Origin: Branchiostoma lanceolatum | Taxonomy: Eukaryota; Chordata; Leptocardii; Amphioxiformes; Branchiostomatidae | NCBI RefSeq assembly: GCF_035083965.1 | Contig: NC_089732.1 | Coordinates: 1,594,883-1,658,882, forward strand | Direction: 5' to 3' | DNA length: 64,000 nucleotides | Part shown: positions 1-12,350 of the stretch, piece after piece | Numbering within the stretch: position 1 is the stretch's first letter | Layout: the number at the start of each line of letters is the position of its first letter | Translations under genes and position numbers: made by a program | Notes under the pieces: model-generated | What the model saw: the letters and a program-made list of their open reading frames with translations, nothing else | Database searches by the model: none | What the model was told of the DNA's origin: nothing

Positions 1-1146
1 TTTGCAGGGTTCAGTATTGATGTACAGGAGCCAGCAGTAGAGAGTCTGCCCTGCTCTGTCACAGTCACAGCCAACAAGGCAGATCTTACAGGTGGGGATG
101 TTGCACCACAGATAGAGGTGACCTCCCCCCAGGGCAAAATCACCCTGATACAGACTACAGCACACACTAGTCCCCCACTAGCTGCAGGGAAGGGATAAAC
201 CAGCAGAGTTAGGAGGGTCTGGGGTGCAGAGTGGAGACCTCAGGAGTCAGGGAAACACACACTGGGGGTCTGTATGGGGGGTAAGAAGGACCTGGGTTCT
301 CTCACTGTAGATGTAGGCAGTAACAACCCTGTACTGAGGTTTGGGCAGATGGGCAGCCAGCAGGAGCAGTTTGATAGGCCTATAGATGTAGCAGTCAGGG
401 GGGACAGGCTGTATGTGGCTGATACTTTCAACCATTGTGTTCAGGTGTTTGATCTGAGTGGGAAGTTTTGTCATTCATTTTCTACAAGCTACCCTGTAGG
501 ACTTGCAGTTCAGACGGATGGCACCATAGTGGTGAATTCTGGGAAGGAAGTGAAGAAATTTTCCCCATCAGGAGAACTGCTGCACAAATTTTCTCTGGGT
601 GAATATTGCACATACCCCTATGGCCTGGCAGTACAGAGGGATGGGGGGGTTGTTGTAGCTGATCCAGACAAACACAGCATCTTCCTGTTTGAGGCAGATG
701 GGACACTGGTGAAACAGGTGGGAGGGAAGGGACAGGGGGAGGGGCAGTTTAACATGCCAGCCTTTGTCTGTGTGGATAAAGGAGACAACATCATTGTGTC
801 AGATAAAGTAAACCACCGTGTTCAGGTGTTTGACAAGAATCTGAACTTCAAACACAAGTTTGGTCAGAATGGCAGACAGCCACAGGACATGATTGGCCCT
901 AATGGGGTGTCAGCTGACAGCAGGGGGAACATAGTTTTGGCAGACATTGGGGATAACTCTGAGGTAGGTGGTGTAGAACATGGCAGGAAGCTTCAGGTGT
1001 TCCGGGCAGATGGAACCTGGTTGTCCACCATCAGCAGTGATGGGGACAAACTGAAGGAACCCCACGGGGTGGCTGTGACAGAGGATGGACATGTGTTTGT
1101 AGCTGATCCTTTTGACCACTGTATCAGGAAGTACAGGTACATGTAA
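1..1146 (+). CDS. Array copy 1: 3' part of a coiled-coil/NHL beta-propeller protein, with in-frame stop
   Basis: The window opens inside the last exon of a paralogue of the four genes downstream. Reading from base 1 gives the family linker, then a propeller of about 290 residues ending at TAA 1144-1146. NHL-type repeats are visible as 'VAD..NH..QVFD' strand motifs separated by GQF..P..V turns. An in-frame TAA lies at 196-198 where copies 2-5 have CAA (Gln, in the GKGQTS linker). Unless this is a sequencing error, the protein would end before the propeller. A Met at 274 (VCMGGKK) could in principle restart it, but that Met is internal in every paralogue. The 5' exons lie outside the window. 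NHL propellers bind protein or RNA ligands in TRIM-family proteins; the ligand here is unknown. Possibly a pseudogene. Confidence 0.75.
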
Positions 1147-3434
1147 CAGTGCAGAAGTACAAGATACATCATTCCCTTAGTTCACTGGGGATGGCTTGAA
1201 AATACAGTAATTGTATCAGAAATTTATCATGCAACAATTGCAACGAGTACAACGTAAGGCCACTAACATATCAAGACCAGAGAGATATTAGAAAAGAACT
1301 ACAAATGTAGTTACTTAAGCACACTGTTTGTTTTTCACGTTCATTTTACACCTTTATGATTGTATTTGTCAGCTGAATTTGTGTCAGAGGTTCACAATGA
1401 GTCTCTGAACAGGAAAAGACTGGATAACCGCCATGTGTACTGTAAATTACTATGAGACTGACATCATTAAATATTGTCATTCTTAAAGATGAATTCCTTA
1501 TCTGAATTGAAACTTTGTGTATTGATATCAAGTCTGCCAATGACATGCAATACTTTCGAAATTGATTAAATGCCATGACAAATTAAGCAATCACATTATC
1601 AATGGTAAAGACTGTCTTCTACCTGGGAGAATAACAACTTCATATACATGACATGTATTGCTACACGTAACAGGAAAACTTTAAAACCTGTAAGAAGATT
1701 TAAGTCTAATTTATGTTTTGACAAAACTACTATCAGCAAGCTGACCTGTGTTGTGCTGTCTAAATGTGAGAGTACAGATTTCTTTTCAGTGGTCAGTGAT
1801 CTGTAAATTTACAGTTTGGTAGCCTGGGTCAATTACAGTGTTGCTGTATTACACTCAGTCTGATGGCTTTGCATCAGATTCTGCAAAGTTTTCTAAAATA
1901 AAATAAAATGAATTCAGTTTCACTCATGTCTGACATATATCTTGAAGTTACTGTGTTGCTTGTAATAATAACTTTATTGCAAGTCCATGCCCAAAGGCTA
2001 ATTGCATCCAAACAAGTACTTAGTACAAGGAAATCGAAATAGTTATCTAGTCTACCGTGAAAGTTTTATGTTAACTATGGCAGACTATGGTTGGGTTTGA
2101 CTTCTTTTGTGAAGGAAGTGGAAAATGAAGTGACCTACATTTTGTATTGTGGGTTGGTTGATTTTAGTTGTTTAGATAGATTTCTGTAAATCATTCAAAT
2201 GGCGAAAGCTAAGAGAATTTATTGAACAAGCTGTTTTATATAATTTGCTTCTTTCGGCGTCATATAGAGGACATTGGCAAATATGCAAGTCAATGATCTG
2301 AGTGCAAACAATCTAACATTGATAGTCAGAAATTTGGTGGGTAATAATTTCTGTGAAGGACTAACAGACGAGTCCAAAATTCAATAATATTGCACCTGCA
2401 GCTTGAAGACTCTTTGATAACTCATTACAGTACATGAATTTAGAAATCTGATCTTTTGTAAACAAAGGGCCAAAGCACACAACAGCATTTCATGATCAGG
2501 GTGGGCACCTAAGAAAATCTGGATGTTTCATTATATACATGTAACTAATAATTCTAGATCTGGACCATGTACCAGCTTTGCTGTCACAGAAAATCAGCTT
2601 CAGCTAGGTTACCTGACACCCTTAAACATAGACCCGGTAGCTAATACACCTGTGGTCAAGCAGAATTGTTGTCACATTAGTTTAATGATAGGGACAAGAA
2701 AATGGTGGCTGCAATTTGTCAAGTCACGATTCAGGGAAAAACTGTTCTACAGCTTCAGTGCCTGGAGCTGTGAACAACAAGCTAGCACATAATTCTAAAG
2801 CCTTCTTTGTCAGGTGACACCTTATCTGTGTAAACAAGATGCCAGACAATAAACACCTGCTATTCAGGTAAGTGTTACGGAAACTTAAGATGGCTGACCT
2901 TACAGGTTTAAAAGCAGAAAAAAAATTTAAAATGGTGGCCGCACCGTCAAGTTTGGGGAAGTAATCAGTAATAAGTACTGATTTGGAGCACATCTTCTGT
3001 CAGGACTGCCTAGCTACAGAACCATATAGAGGATTGAGGGACAAAATTGTCCTCTGCAGGTCAGGCTGCCACCCCAGGTTGGTTTAACAATGGTGTAGTG
3101 ACATACAGTATCACAGATTTCTGACGCTTCTGTACATAGAATAAGCAAAGAAAGTAAGAGTCAGAAGGTCCACTGACCACTTCAGCCATTTACCATAATT
3201 TGATCTCCTTGCACAAAATTTACAATGTTTAAGAAAATACTCTACTTTATCATCTGAAAATCACCATTATATTATAATACTTCATGATTTTCTAGTCTAA
3301 GTATGTATCCTGGCTACCAGAATCATTACGGTCACCTCTAATCTAAGTGAAAACATTCATCTCAAATTTATTTCTGTACCCTCAGACATCTATAGAACAC
3401 ATTGAATTGAATTTAACTGTGGACAACACCAACC
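1147..3434. other. Spacer between array copies 1 and 2
   Basis: No convincing coding exon. An AATAAA at 1897-1902 may be the polyadenylation signal of copy 1. A stretch near 1735-1775 (AGCAAGCTGACCTGTGTTGT) recurs downstream of copy 5 near 30315-30345, so copies 1 and 5 share a 3' flank that copies 2-4 lack. The right part must contain the promoter of copy 2; I see no clear TATA box. Confidence 0.5.
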
Positions 3435-6400
3435 ATGGCTCTACTTTCCGCCCTTACCCGACTGTATTTCAAGATTCAAGAGAGCTTATCAGAGGAAGAC
3501 GTTAGAAGTCTTCGCACCATGCTTGTGCCTGACATTCTTGGAGCAGCAAGAGTGCAACATGCAACACCTCTTGAAATTTTCAAGATGCTGGAAGCTGACA
3601 AAAAAATTGGCAAAGGAAATCTGGGATTACTTGTGCAGATTTTAAAAACTTTGGGTAAAGGAACATTGGCAGAGGAAGCTGGGCACCTTGACCAACAGCA
3701 GAGGACAGAACCAGGTAATTTTCATAATTCGTAACTTTGGTGCAGCATCATAATAAATGCAGACCCTGTCAATTACATTATATAGCAAGACTGCATGTAT
3801 GACACAAAATTTGGAAAGCTCACGGGACAGCAGTTTTATTTAGTAAACATTTCGACATTTATTTCACTGCTCACAGAAAAAAACTGACAAACGATAACAA
3901 AAGATATCAAGCTATAAGATAGACAACGTGGACTCAGATTAAAGACAAACAAATAACTGATATTAGTAACGAACGCAAAGAAAAAAAGAAACTACGGCAA
4001 GGTGGCATTGTGTTGGGGTGTTTGGCCCAGAACCAAGAGGTCCTGGGTTCGAATCCCCTGACATGCCACTGATCATGATGTTGTGCCCTTGGGGAAGGCT
4101 GCTAGTTCACTCCACCCAGGTGTAAAAATGGGTACCTGCATGACTCTGACCTGGTTGGGGAGATAAAGGCGGTGGAAGGAAAGGGTTGGGCTCCCCTTCC
4201 AATACCGTGCCCTAGACACAGTGGATAACAACCCACTGGCGTACCGCCTCAATAAGGCTATGGGACTACCTTTTAGAGCAAGGTGAAGTTAAATATAAAA
4301 TATAGTTGTGCCATAAACACCTTTTGCTGAAAGCATTAAAAAAAGGAACGGCTGATTGATAATTAACTGACAGGTGTTGGAGACATACTTTAAGTGAAAC
4401 AAAAAGAGCAAAAATGGCAGTAGCTTAATTTAGTGATGTTGTGATTATAAACCACAGCAGCAGCTGGAGCAGTGGCAGCTCCACAGCAGGCAGCCCCCAT
4501 GAGTGAAGCCCATCGCACCCTCCTGCTGAGGAACTACCCAACCATCTACCAGACCTGGATGTCACAAGAGTGCTGGGCTATCTCCATGAGCAGGGTGTGC
4601 TCACAGTAGAGATGAGAGAGGAGATCCTTGCCATCCCAGAGAGGCACCAGAGAACCAGAAGGTTACTGGACATGATCCAACAGATGAGTGACAACGCTTT
4701 CACGACCTTCCGTACAGCCCTGGGGCATGCTGGGTACCGTCATCTCATGGAGCTGCTCACAGATCTAGAGGGACAGCCACAGCTCATGCCACGTAAGTTT
4801 GGGGCTGACTTTGAGCCCAGGAAACATCAATGGGTTTTTTGACGTGTAAAAATGTTAAACCAGGTGCAGTTTTCAAATGAGGATACCGGTAGCTGGATAC
4901 AGTCATAAAGTACAAATTAATGTAAATGACTTTTCTTTCCTTTGGTAAATCTATTGAATCAAAGTATATAATATTTCCTCATCATGACATCCTCCAAGTT
5001 GAAATCTTAATACTACTGAATTTATCTGGATCTGTTTTTCTAACATCATAGACAGTTATCTGATAAATGATCTAAAGTATTAAAGGTGGGGATAAGAGTT
5101 CTCCTATCCCCACTATCTTTCCTAACAGGATCCTATTAGTGTGGATAAATGATTTGAAGTCATTTTGAATCAGTGTCTAATATGATCATGAAATTTGACT
5201 TACAGTTACCAATACCCCATAGGCTCTACCCCAAAAATGGTAGACAGGGATAAAGGAACTCACTATCAAGACTTGAAAATTAAATTGGATACTTTGTTTT
5301 TCAGCAATGCCCATGGCACTGGCTATCTACACTAGTATTGGAACCCAAGGGAGTGAACATGTCCATATGTCCACTGGAGAACAGCCCCATGGCCAGTTAA
5401 CTCTTCAAAATGAACATCTTTTTGCCACAGTATATCAAAAAGAGCAGGCTCGCCAACTAAAGAAGAAAATAAGGGATGAGGAGCTTAAGGAACTTTACAG
5501 GTATCAAAAAAAGCAATTAAAAATAGCACACAAAAAATTGTCCCAAGAAAGTTTTGAGAGAAAGTTTGACCAGCTTCAGGCCCAAGTTGCAGGTGAACGA
5601 GCCATTATTGTGAGTAGGTACAGGGGCTGTGTAATTCTGTTTCTGACATTTGAGTCTGAGCCCAAATTTGAGCATTTCTGGGGTTCCTGCACGAGTGGGG
5701 ATCTCTCCACCACCCTGTCTGAGCTGCTGCTGACTGAGGAGATGCGGGGCCTGGAGGGAGGAGACCATCTGGTGGTGAAGACTCTGGTGCTGGAGCAGGA
5801 CGTCACGGCTTGGAGGGACTTCTTTGGAAATGGTACACCATCATGTCATAGATTTTATATATTATATATTGACACTTTTTTAGGGTGTCATGGTTTTTAC
5901 CCTGGGGAGGGTTTTGATTCAAAGAATGGACCGAGGAAAATGGGCTATAACTTGACAATACAATCACTTTCATCAAGAAGTTTATGTTTTGGGACTGCTG
6001 TATGTTTGTGTGTCTGTTTGCTTGTTTGTTTGTGGGAAGTATAACTCGAGAAGCTCCAGATAGATCTTTGGTAGTTGGGTACTTAGTACAGTTTGGGAAA
6101 ACGAAGGTCAAGTTTGTTTTTATCAATAACATGACAAAGAATATGGTTTTACTGCTTGATATAAAAATCTAACAGTTACTACATAATTTGATCAGGTACA
6201 ATAAAACAGCGAAGTAAACATAAATTTGTACACATTCAATTTTTCACAGGAGACCCACAGCATCCTGACAATGTGCAGGTGGAACAGGTGACGTCACAGC
6301 TGGCCTCACTGGACACTTCCAGACAACCAGCAGAATTACAGGTCAGACAGAAAACATGGACAGGAAGCATCCAATCCATCGCAAGCGTCCAATCAGTAGC

Positions 6401-8834
6401 AAGCACCATATCAGCAGGAAGTGTTCTATCATCGGAATCAGGCTATGCATCAGCTGGGAGCCACATGACCTTGTCTGAAGGTGAAACTTCTCTCTCTACC
6501 CAGACGAGCAATGATCTTTCAGCTTAGTCTTGATATTCACACTTATCATTGTACATTTAAAAATATTTCAATGTGAGAAAATAAGATATTCCTCAGACAT
6601 TCTTTTCTCATTGATTGTACTGATTTGTCTTTAAGAGAATGATGTAATCGGAACATAAAATAAAATTCACTGTTTTCGGTCATTTTTCTACATCATAAGT
6701 TGAATCTACCTTATCACACTGCAAAGCGATATTCATCACGTATGAATGTGACTTTGTAGTGTCCCTCAAACGCCTTGAAAAAAAATATGCGCCATTCCCA
6801 CCGCTGCTTGACTTGTCCGTCATTTTGTGCAATTTTCCGGCTATCCACCGAACACGTGATCAAACATGCGAAGTTCTGAAGTTTGTTCACTTGTGGTGGT
6901 TTTCCTGTGACAATCGATCTCCGACCGCAACAGTCGATTTGGTTATTTCTACTCTGGCCTACTTGAATATCATAAAATGGGGGCCGATAAAAAATATGCA
7001 AATAAACCAGATTTTGCGTGTTTTGCGTTTTCGCCTTTTTTTAATGATGGAAATGTGACAAAATGATAGGCATACAATGTATGCTGGACATAAGTTACAA
7101 ATAAGTAACTATGTGAATCGGAATGTAGATTTTTCAAATTCTGAATGTTTGTAGTTTTTGTCCACCAAATTCTACAATACGTCCTTTAAAACAGCAAAGT
7201 TTGTAACTATGATCCAATTTTTTCCTTTGGTAGGGAGAAAAATTGCAGCAGAGTACAAAGCATCAGTAGATGTGGCTGTGTCTACCATGACCGAGGGAAT
7301 GGAAAACATTGACAGGGAAATCAGAACAACAAAAGAGAATTGTGAGCAGGTAGAGAAGGAAATCCAGCAGCACTACAAACGGCTGAGGACGAAACTAAAG
7401 CAGGAAAAGCAGAAGATGATCACAAGAGTACAGAAGGTCAACAGAGACAGGGAAGGGGAACTGGTTCAGAAGAAGAAGAAAATACAGACAGAGCTTGGAA
7501 AAACCAAAGGAAACGTAATATTCTGTAAAAAGATTTTAGACTGTTTTGATGACACAGAATTTTCCACATTAAGGGAAGAAATGGAGGAAAAGTTCCAGAA
7601 ACTATCCTTGCAGGAAACAGGCAACAGGAGTTTGGAAAGTCATACAAAAGTGACCTTCCAACCCTGTAGCTTATTCCAGGTTTCTGGAGGTTCCTTGTCA
7701 GTGTTCACTATAGATGTACAGGAGCCTGCAATAGAGAGTCTCCCCAGCACTGTGGGACTAACAGGTGGGGATGTTGCACCACAGATAGAGGTGACCTCCC
7801 CTCCTCCCAAATGGTTTCACATAGGCAAAACCACCCTGATACAGACTACACCACACACTAGTCCCCCACTAGCTGCAGGGAAGGGACAAACCAGCAGAGT
7901 TTGGGGGGTCTGGGGTGGAGAATGGAGACCTCAGGAATCAGGGAAACACTCACTGGGGGTCTGTATGGGGGGTAAGAAGAATCTGGGTTCTCTCACTGTA
8001 GATGTGGGCAGTAACAACCCTGTACTGAGGTTTGGGCAGAAGGGCAGCCAGCAGGGGCAGTTTGACACTCCTATAGGTGTAGCAGTCAGGGGGGACAGGC
8101 TGTATGTGGGTGATACTTATAACCGACGTGTTCAGGTGTTTGATCTGAGTGGGAACTTTTGTCACTCACTTCCAGTAAATCCTGGACTTGAAGGACTTTC
8201 AGTTCAGACTGATGGCAGCATAGTGGTTAAATGTGGGAAAGAAGTGAAGAAATTTTCCCCATCAGGAGAACTGCTGCACAAATTTCCTCTGAGTGAATAT
8301 TGCACAGACCCCTATGGCCTGGCAGTACAGAGGGATGGGAGGGTTGTTGTAGCTGATAAAGACAAACAAATCATCTTCCTGTTTGAGGCAGATGGGACAC
8401 TGGTGAAACAGGTGGGAGGGCAGGGACAGGGGGAGGGGCAGTTTAACGAGCCAGGTTTTGTCTGTGTGGATAAAGAAGACAACATCATTGTGGCAGATGA
8501 ACTTAACCACCGTGTTCAGGTGTTTGACAAGAATCTGAACTTCAGACACAAGTTTGGTCAGTGGGGCAGACAGCCACAGGACATGTGGGGCCCTCATGGG
8601 GTGTCAGCTGACAGTAAGGGGAACATAGTTCTGACTAACATTGGAGAGGTATCTGAGGTAGGTGGTGTAGAACATGGCAAGAAGCTTCAGGTGTTCCGTC
8701 CAGACGGCACCTGGGTGGCCACCATAAGCAGTGATGGGGACAAACTTAAGTGGCCCCACGGGGTGGCTGTGACAGAGGACGGACATGTGTTTGTAGCTGG
8801 TGACCACTGTATCAGGAAGTACAGATACATGTAA
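3435..8834 (+). CDS. Array copy 2: DED-CARD-TRADD-N-like-coiled coil-NHL propeller protein, CARD frameshifted
   Basis: Predicted exons: 3435-3714, 4458-4792, 5305-5832, 6250-6480 and 7234-8834, all joined in phase 1 with GT-AG borders. The ATG at 3435 sits in a strong context (caaccATGG) shared by copies 3-5. Exon 1 is a DED (LTRLYFKIQESLSEEDVRSL, then an LF/IFKMLEAD helix and LLVQILKTL). Exon 2 is a CARD (HRTLLLRNYP start, RTRRLLDMI, HLMELL end). Exon 3 is a coiled coil followed by a block like the TRADD-N fold (RGCVILFLTFESEPKFEHFW). Exon 4 is Ser-rich. Exon 5 gives a coiled coil of about 130 residues, a linker and the propeller. The exon-2 frame breaks near 4552, where one G is missing relative to copy 5. 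The exon-4 donor is weak (gtgaaa); unspliced, the frame ends at 6527. Role inferred: death-fold sensor or adaptor. Confidence 0.8.
3994..4275 (+). mobile_element. tRNA-derived SINE (family A) in intron 1 of copy 2
   Basis: The head resembles a tRNA, with an A-box-like GTGGCATTGTG stretch and a near-perfect B box (GGGTTCGAATCCC near 4047). It is followed by the tail core shared with the SINEs at 26751, 43204 and 61000 (TGTGCCCTTGGGGAAGGC, then CCACCCAGGTGTAAAAATGG). It is a transcribed, LINE-dependent repeat type, not a tRNA gene. Confidence 0.75.
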
Positions 8835-10217
8835 CTGTGCAAAATATATTAATCATTAGGTTCTGATGAGCTCACTGAGGACTAGTTTAGGCAATTTTGA
8901 TAAATGCAGTCTGAAAACTCTTAAATCAATGATGCTTCTATCATTTTTGTTGCTCCTTGATGAAGGTCAGTGACCTCCGACTGAGGAGTATTGTGGCTGG
9001 TTATGTCAAACTCTAGTGTCATTTCATGTATGTGGCTGTAAAAAAGCTTTAATTTCTAAGCTTGACATAAGTTTTAAGCTAGAATAATAAACATTATGAT
9101 TGTGTACAGTAGAAACTGGCTGAATAACCTACATGATAATCTGTGGTGCTATCAATAAACTGACATATTGTAAAGTGAAAATAAGGTAACTGTTACAGTA
9201 GTTATCTTGTCCAATATCAATTCATCTAAAACTTTGTAATACTTGTCCAGGACATTCAGTCAACTATTCCGTTTACAATTTGGTAGCATGGGTCCATTGC
9301 ACTGTTGGTGTTGTTTCTGTATCTAATAGTATGTTCAAGATTTAACAGTCATGTAAATAAAGTTGGTCACAGTGTCCCTTGTGTCTGTACATGTTGTTGT
9401 TTGTTTGTTTGTTTGTTTATTTTCATTTCACCAGGGAAATCATGTCGCCAGCTGTGCATGTACAATGTACAATGTACAAGTTTTCAAGTGCAAGAATGCG
9501 CTGTAATACCTTGGAAAGCTGCTAGGGGCCTATCATCAACCTTATACTTCATTTACCCCACCCCTACCCACCTACCAGATATCATAAGGATCCATCAGAT
9601 ACAGCTTCTAGAGTCATGCTACCAGACGCACAGACACACAGATACACAGACAAACAAACAGCACTGAAAACATAACCCTCTTGGCAAAGGTAATTACATA
9701 ACCCAGCCAGGTAATGTTACTGGTGACTTTGTTATCAGCAGCTAACAAACAGGAGGCAAAATGTTTGCAGACTCAAACTGAGAACCTGTCAGTCCAACAA
9801 AACAGTTACTGTGTACCACTCAAACAACATGACCATAGCATGTCCAGAGCAAGACATATCAAAACCTGACGTTCTGCTGCAATACCTTGGAAAACTGCTA
9901 GGGGGCCCATCATTTACTATAATTTTCCTGACCCCTACCAAATATCATAAGGATCCATCAACTCGAGACATGTTAACTGACACACACTCAGATAGACAGA
10001 CAAACAGCAGGGGATTTTACAAGTGACTTTGTTATCCACAGCTACCAATGGTAAACATGAGGCAAAATGTTTCCAGACTCAAACTGAGAACCAATCAAAC
10101 AAAACTGTTACTGTGTACATACCTACGGTTAAACTGTTGAAATGGGGTTGTGGAAACTACAAACATTATGACACTGATAGATTAATCTAGTCTTGGAGCA
10201 CCTAGTGATATTCAGTA
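8835..10217. other. 3' flank of copy 2 and dispersed repeats
   Basis: A conserved 3' flank (also after copies 3 and 4) is followed by a GTTT microsatellite near 9396. Two related copies of a dispersed repeat then occur, each with a core like ATACCTTGGAAA.CTGCTAGG and a tail rich in ACAGACAAACAAACA (about 9500-9665 and 9880-10025). No coding exon was recognised. Confidence 0.5.
9154..9159 (+). promoter_or_regulatory. Polyadenylation signal AATAAA, array copy 2
   Basis: It lies in ATCAATAAACTG about 320 bp after the stop codon. The same motif sits in the same flanking sequence after copy 3 (14886-14891) and copy 4 (22222-22227), inside a conserved 3' flank. Conservation across three copies supports a real 3'UTR end. 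Confidence 0.5.
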
Positions 10218-10440
10218 ACATGACATAAAGTCCAGGGGTTACTGACCCTGCCTCTGGAACTAGAGTTTGGGAGTTGAATCCCGACTGTTGTCGCTTGCTT
10301 TATATGCACACTACCGGAAAGGGTTGCAGTCCTTGGGACGGGATGTTAAGCCGTGGTGACTCAATTGTGCTTGTTGAAAAGAGCTTGGGGGGATTACCCC
10401 GTTCAATGAAGCTGTAAATACTGTATTATATACATATAGC
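10218..10440 (+). mobile_element. tRNA-derived SINE (family B)
   Basis: A B-box-like GGGAGTTGAATCCC (near 10268) is followed by a core with GGGTTGCAGTCCTTGGGACGGGATGTTAAG and a tail CTGTAAATACTGTATTATAT. Related copies lie at 17824 and 52368. The copy at 17824 is the same insertion carried in the duplicated spacer. Confidence 0.65.
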
Positions 10441-10944
10441 ATCTGTCTAATCTCTGTCACAACCACTGTTAGATTAACTCTTCAGAGAGCTGAACTGGTT
10501 TGAGATCACATTTCACATTTAATTTAATGGAACAGTGCACTCTTAGTAGTTCGACACAACAATTATATTTTTATAAGTGTTTTAAAAGAATGTCTGGCAA
10601 GTTAATGTGTACAAATGTGACCTTAAGGCTCCAGCTGTGCTTAATATTAACTCTTTTTTTGGGCATCCTTCGACCGAACACTAATTAGTTTATGCCCCAG
10701 AAAATTGCCTGCCATGTGACTACAGTGTACAATCATGTGACCTTGGCTAGGGAAGCACTCTGGTTAATATTTACCCACAGAACACTTCAACTGTTCACCT
10801 GCACAGGAAAATCAGTTGTTCGAAGTTCCACACCAAACATTACAATATTCAGGTGAGCTTTCTACATTGTATTTTGCTTGTACCTCTTAAATTTTTCTCA
10901 TATACAATGTACATGCATGTTGTCTTGGGGACGTTATAACAGGT

Positions 10945-11260
10945 CTTCTTGATCTTGATCTGTTACTAGACAACACCCCTCTTGTTGGGGTAAAGCGTCT
11001 AGGGGAGTGCGCTGCGCTTATTGTCCTCTGAGGTGCTGGAGCACCGCCTCCTTGAACTTGGGAGGATCAGTTGTCTCCGTGACCTCTTGTGGCAGTAAAT
11101 TCCATTCCCTCACAGTACGAGGGTAGTAAGAATATCTGTAACAGTCTTTGTGGAATGGTATACTCTTATATGAATTTTGGTTTGAGTGTCGCGATTGGCG
11201 CGGTGCAGGTGACAGATGACCTTCGACCGGTAGGGCTATCTTATGGTGTGATCTCAGTGA
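10945..11260 (-). mobile_element. LINE reverse-transcriptase C-terminal fragment
   Basis: On the - strand, within about 11040-11170, the translation reads YYPRTVREWNLLP and then KFKEAVLQHL. This is the common C-terminal signature of CR1/L2/jockey-type LINE reverse transcriptases. The duplicated spacer upstream of copy 4 lacks the block: near 18907 it joins the two flanks directly. The fragment was therefore gained here or lost there after duplication. Confidence 0.7.
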
Positions 11261-11261
11261 T

Positions 11262-12350
11262 CTCTGATTAACATGCTAAACCTTTTAGAGTACACTTCAG
11301 GAAAATTAAGGCGTATTATGACAAGGGTCAAAGGTCTCTGCACTACACTGGCAAATAATCATGGCCATTTTGTTGCTCATTAAATGATTCCTGTCTAAAA
11401 TCTATTAATTTAAGAGACATGTTAAGACACCTGACAGCTGCAGCAATTCAAAGTAATGATAACAAATACAAAACAAAAGACTTACTGCATTTCTCAAAAA
11501 TTCTATTCCACTGGCAACTCTCTAAAAAGCGACTCTCATGCACACTATGGTGCTTCTACATGTATATTGTAAACTAAAAAACACATTTAGTCAAGTCATG
11601 TAACAGGTTTACATCTACATGTGTGTAATATAACTTTTTTATTCACTCAATGTAACAACTCTTGGGACAGTTGTGGATGTGGCGCATGAAATTCAGTTTT
11701 TTTGGCTTGACAATGATGTTGAAAATCCGAAAAAAAACTGTACTGCGACTAATGTTGATGCACCTTACACAGTAAAATATTGAGACTATCTTTGACAGTA
11801 GAAGCACTGTGAGTGCCAATTGCAAAGGCTTGGGGGAAAACTGGGATTCCAAACAATGAGAGAGATAGAAAGTAAGCAGCAAGAAAACAAAAACTTTGGA
11901 GGAATTCTGTTTGCTCACCGACAAAACATCAATCCTGGTAGAAATTCTAAGGTCTACGGCAAGGTCAGTAATTAAACTGTAGACATTTATCTCAAACTCT
12001 CTCATTTCTGTTTCCCTCCAGGCACCTGCAAGGAGACACAAACCAACCATGGCTGAACTCTCCCCCCTTACCCGACTGTTCGTCAAGATTTCTGACAGCT
12101 TGTCAGAGGAAGACCTCAGAAATCTGCGGGCAATTCTGGCTCGTGAAGGTCTCGGACGGGGGAAAGTCGAACAAGCGACACCTCACGAGATGTTCAACAT
12201 GCTGGAGGCTGACAACAGGATCGGCAAGGGCAACCTTGGCTTTCTCGTGCAGGTCTTAAGGAGTCTAAAGAAAGGAAAGCTAGCAGAAGAAGCTGAACGG
12301 CTTGAACAAGACCAGAAAAGGGAACTTCAAGGTAGGACTGAATAATCTGT
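11262..12350 (+). repeat. Segmental duplication unit, 5' region of copy 3
   Basis: Near-identical to 18918-20000, covering the putative promoter, 5' leader and DED exon. Differences are few and scattered. Before the ATG, TTTCCCTCCAG followed by GCACCTGCAAGG resembles a splice acceptor, and CTACGGCAAG/gtcagt upstream resembles a donor, so a noncoding first exon with a tiny intron is likely in both copies. The whole 3' flank plus spacer plus DED exon was duplicated as a block of several kilobases. Confidence 0.85.

Noticed and set aside
2523-2792. Small open frames in the spacer before copy 2
   Set aside because: Both strands are open over the same bases, with no start context, domain or paralogous match.
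3994-4070. tRNA gene (also considered at 10218, 26751, 43204 and 61000)
   Set aside because: B boxes are good, but no acceptor or anticodon stems form a cloverleaf and all carry shared SINE tails.
11643-12086. Antisense open frame over the leader of copy 3, repeated at 19442-19789 before copy 4
   Set aside because: Its conservation is explained by the recent duplication of the whole block; it overlaps the DED exon in antisense and has no recognisable domain.
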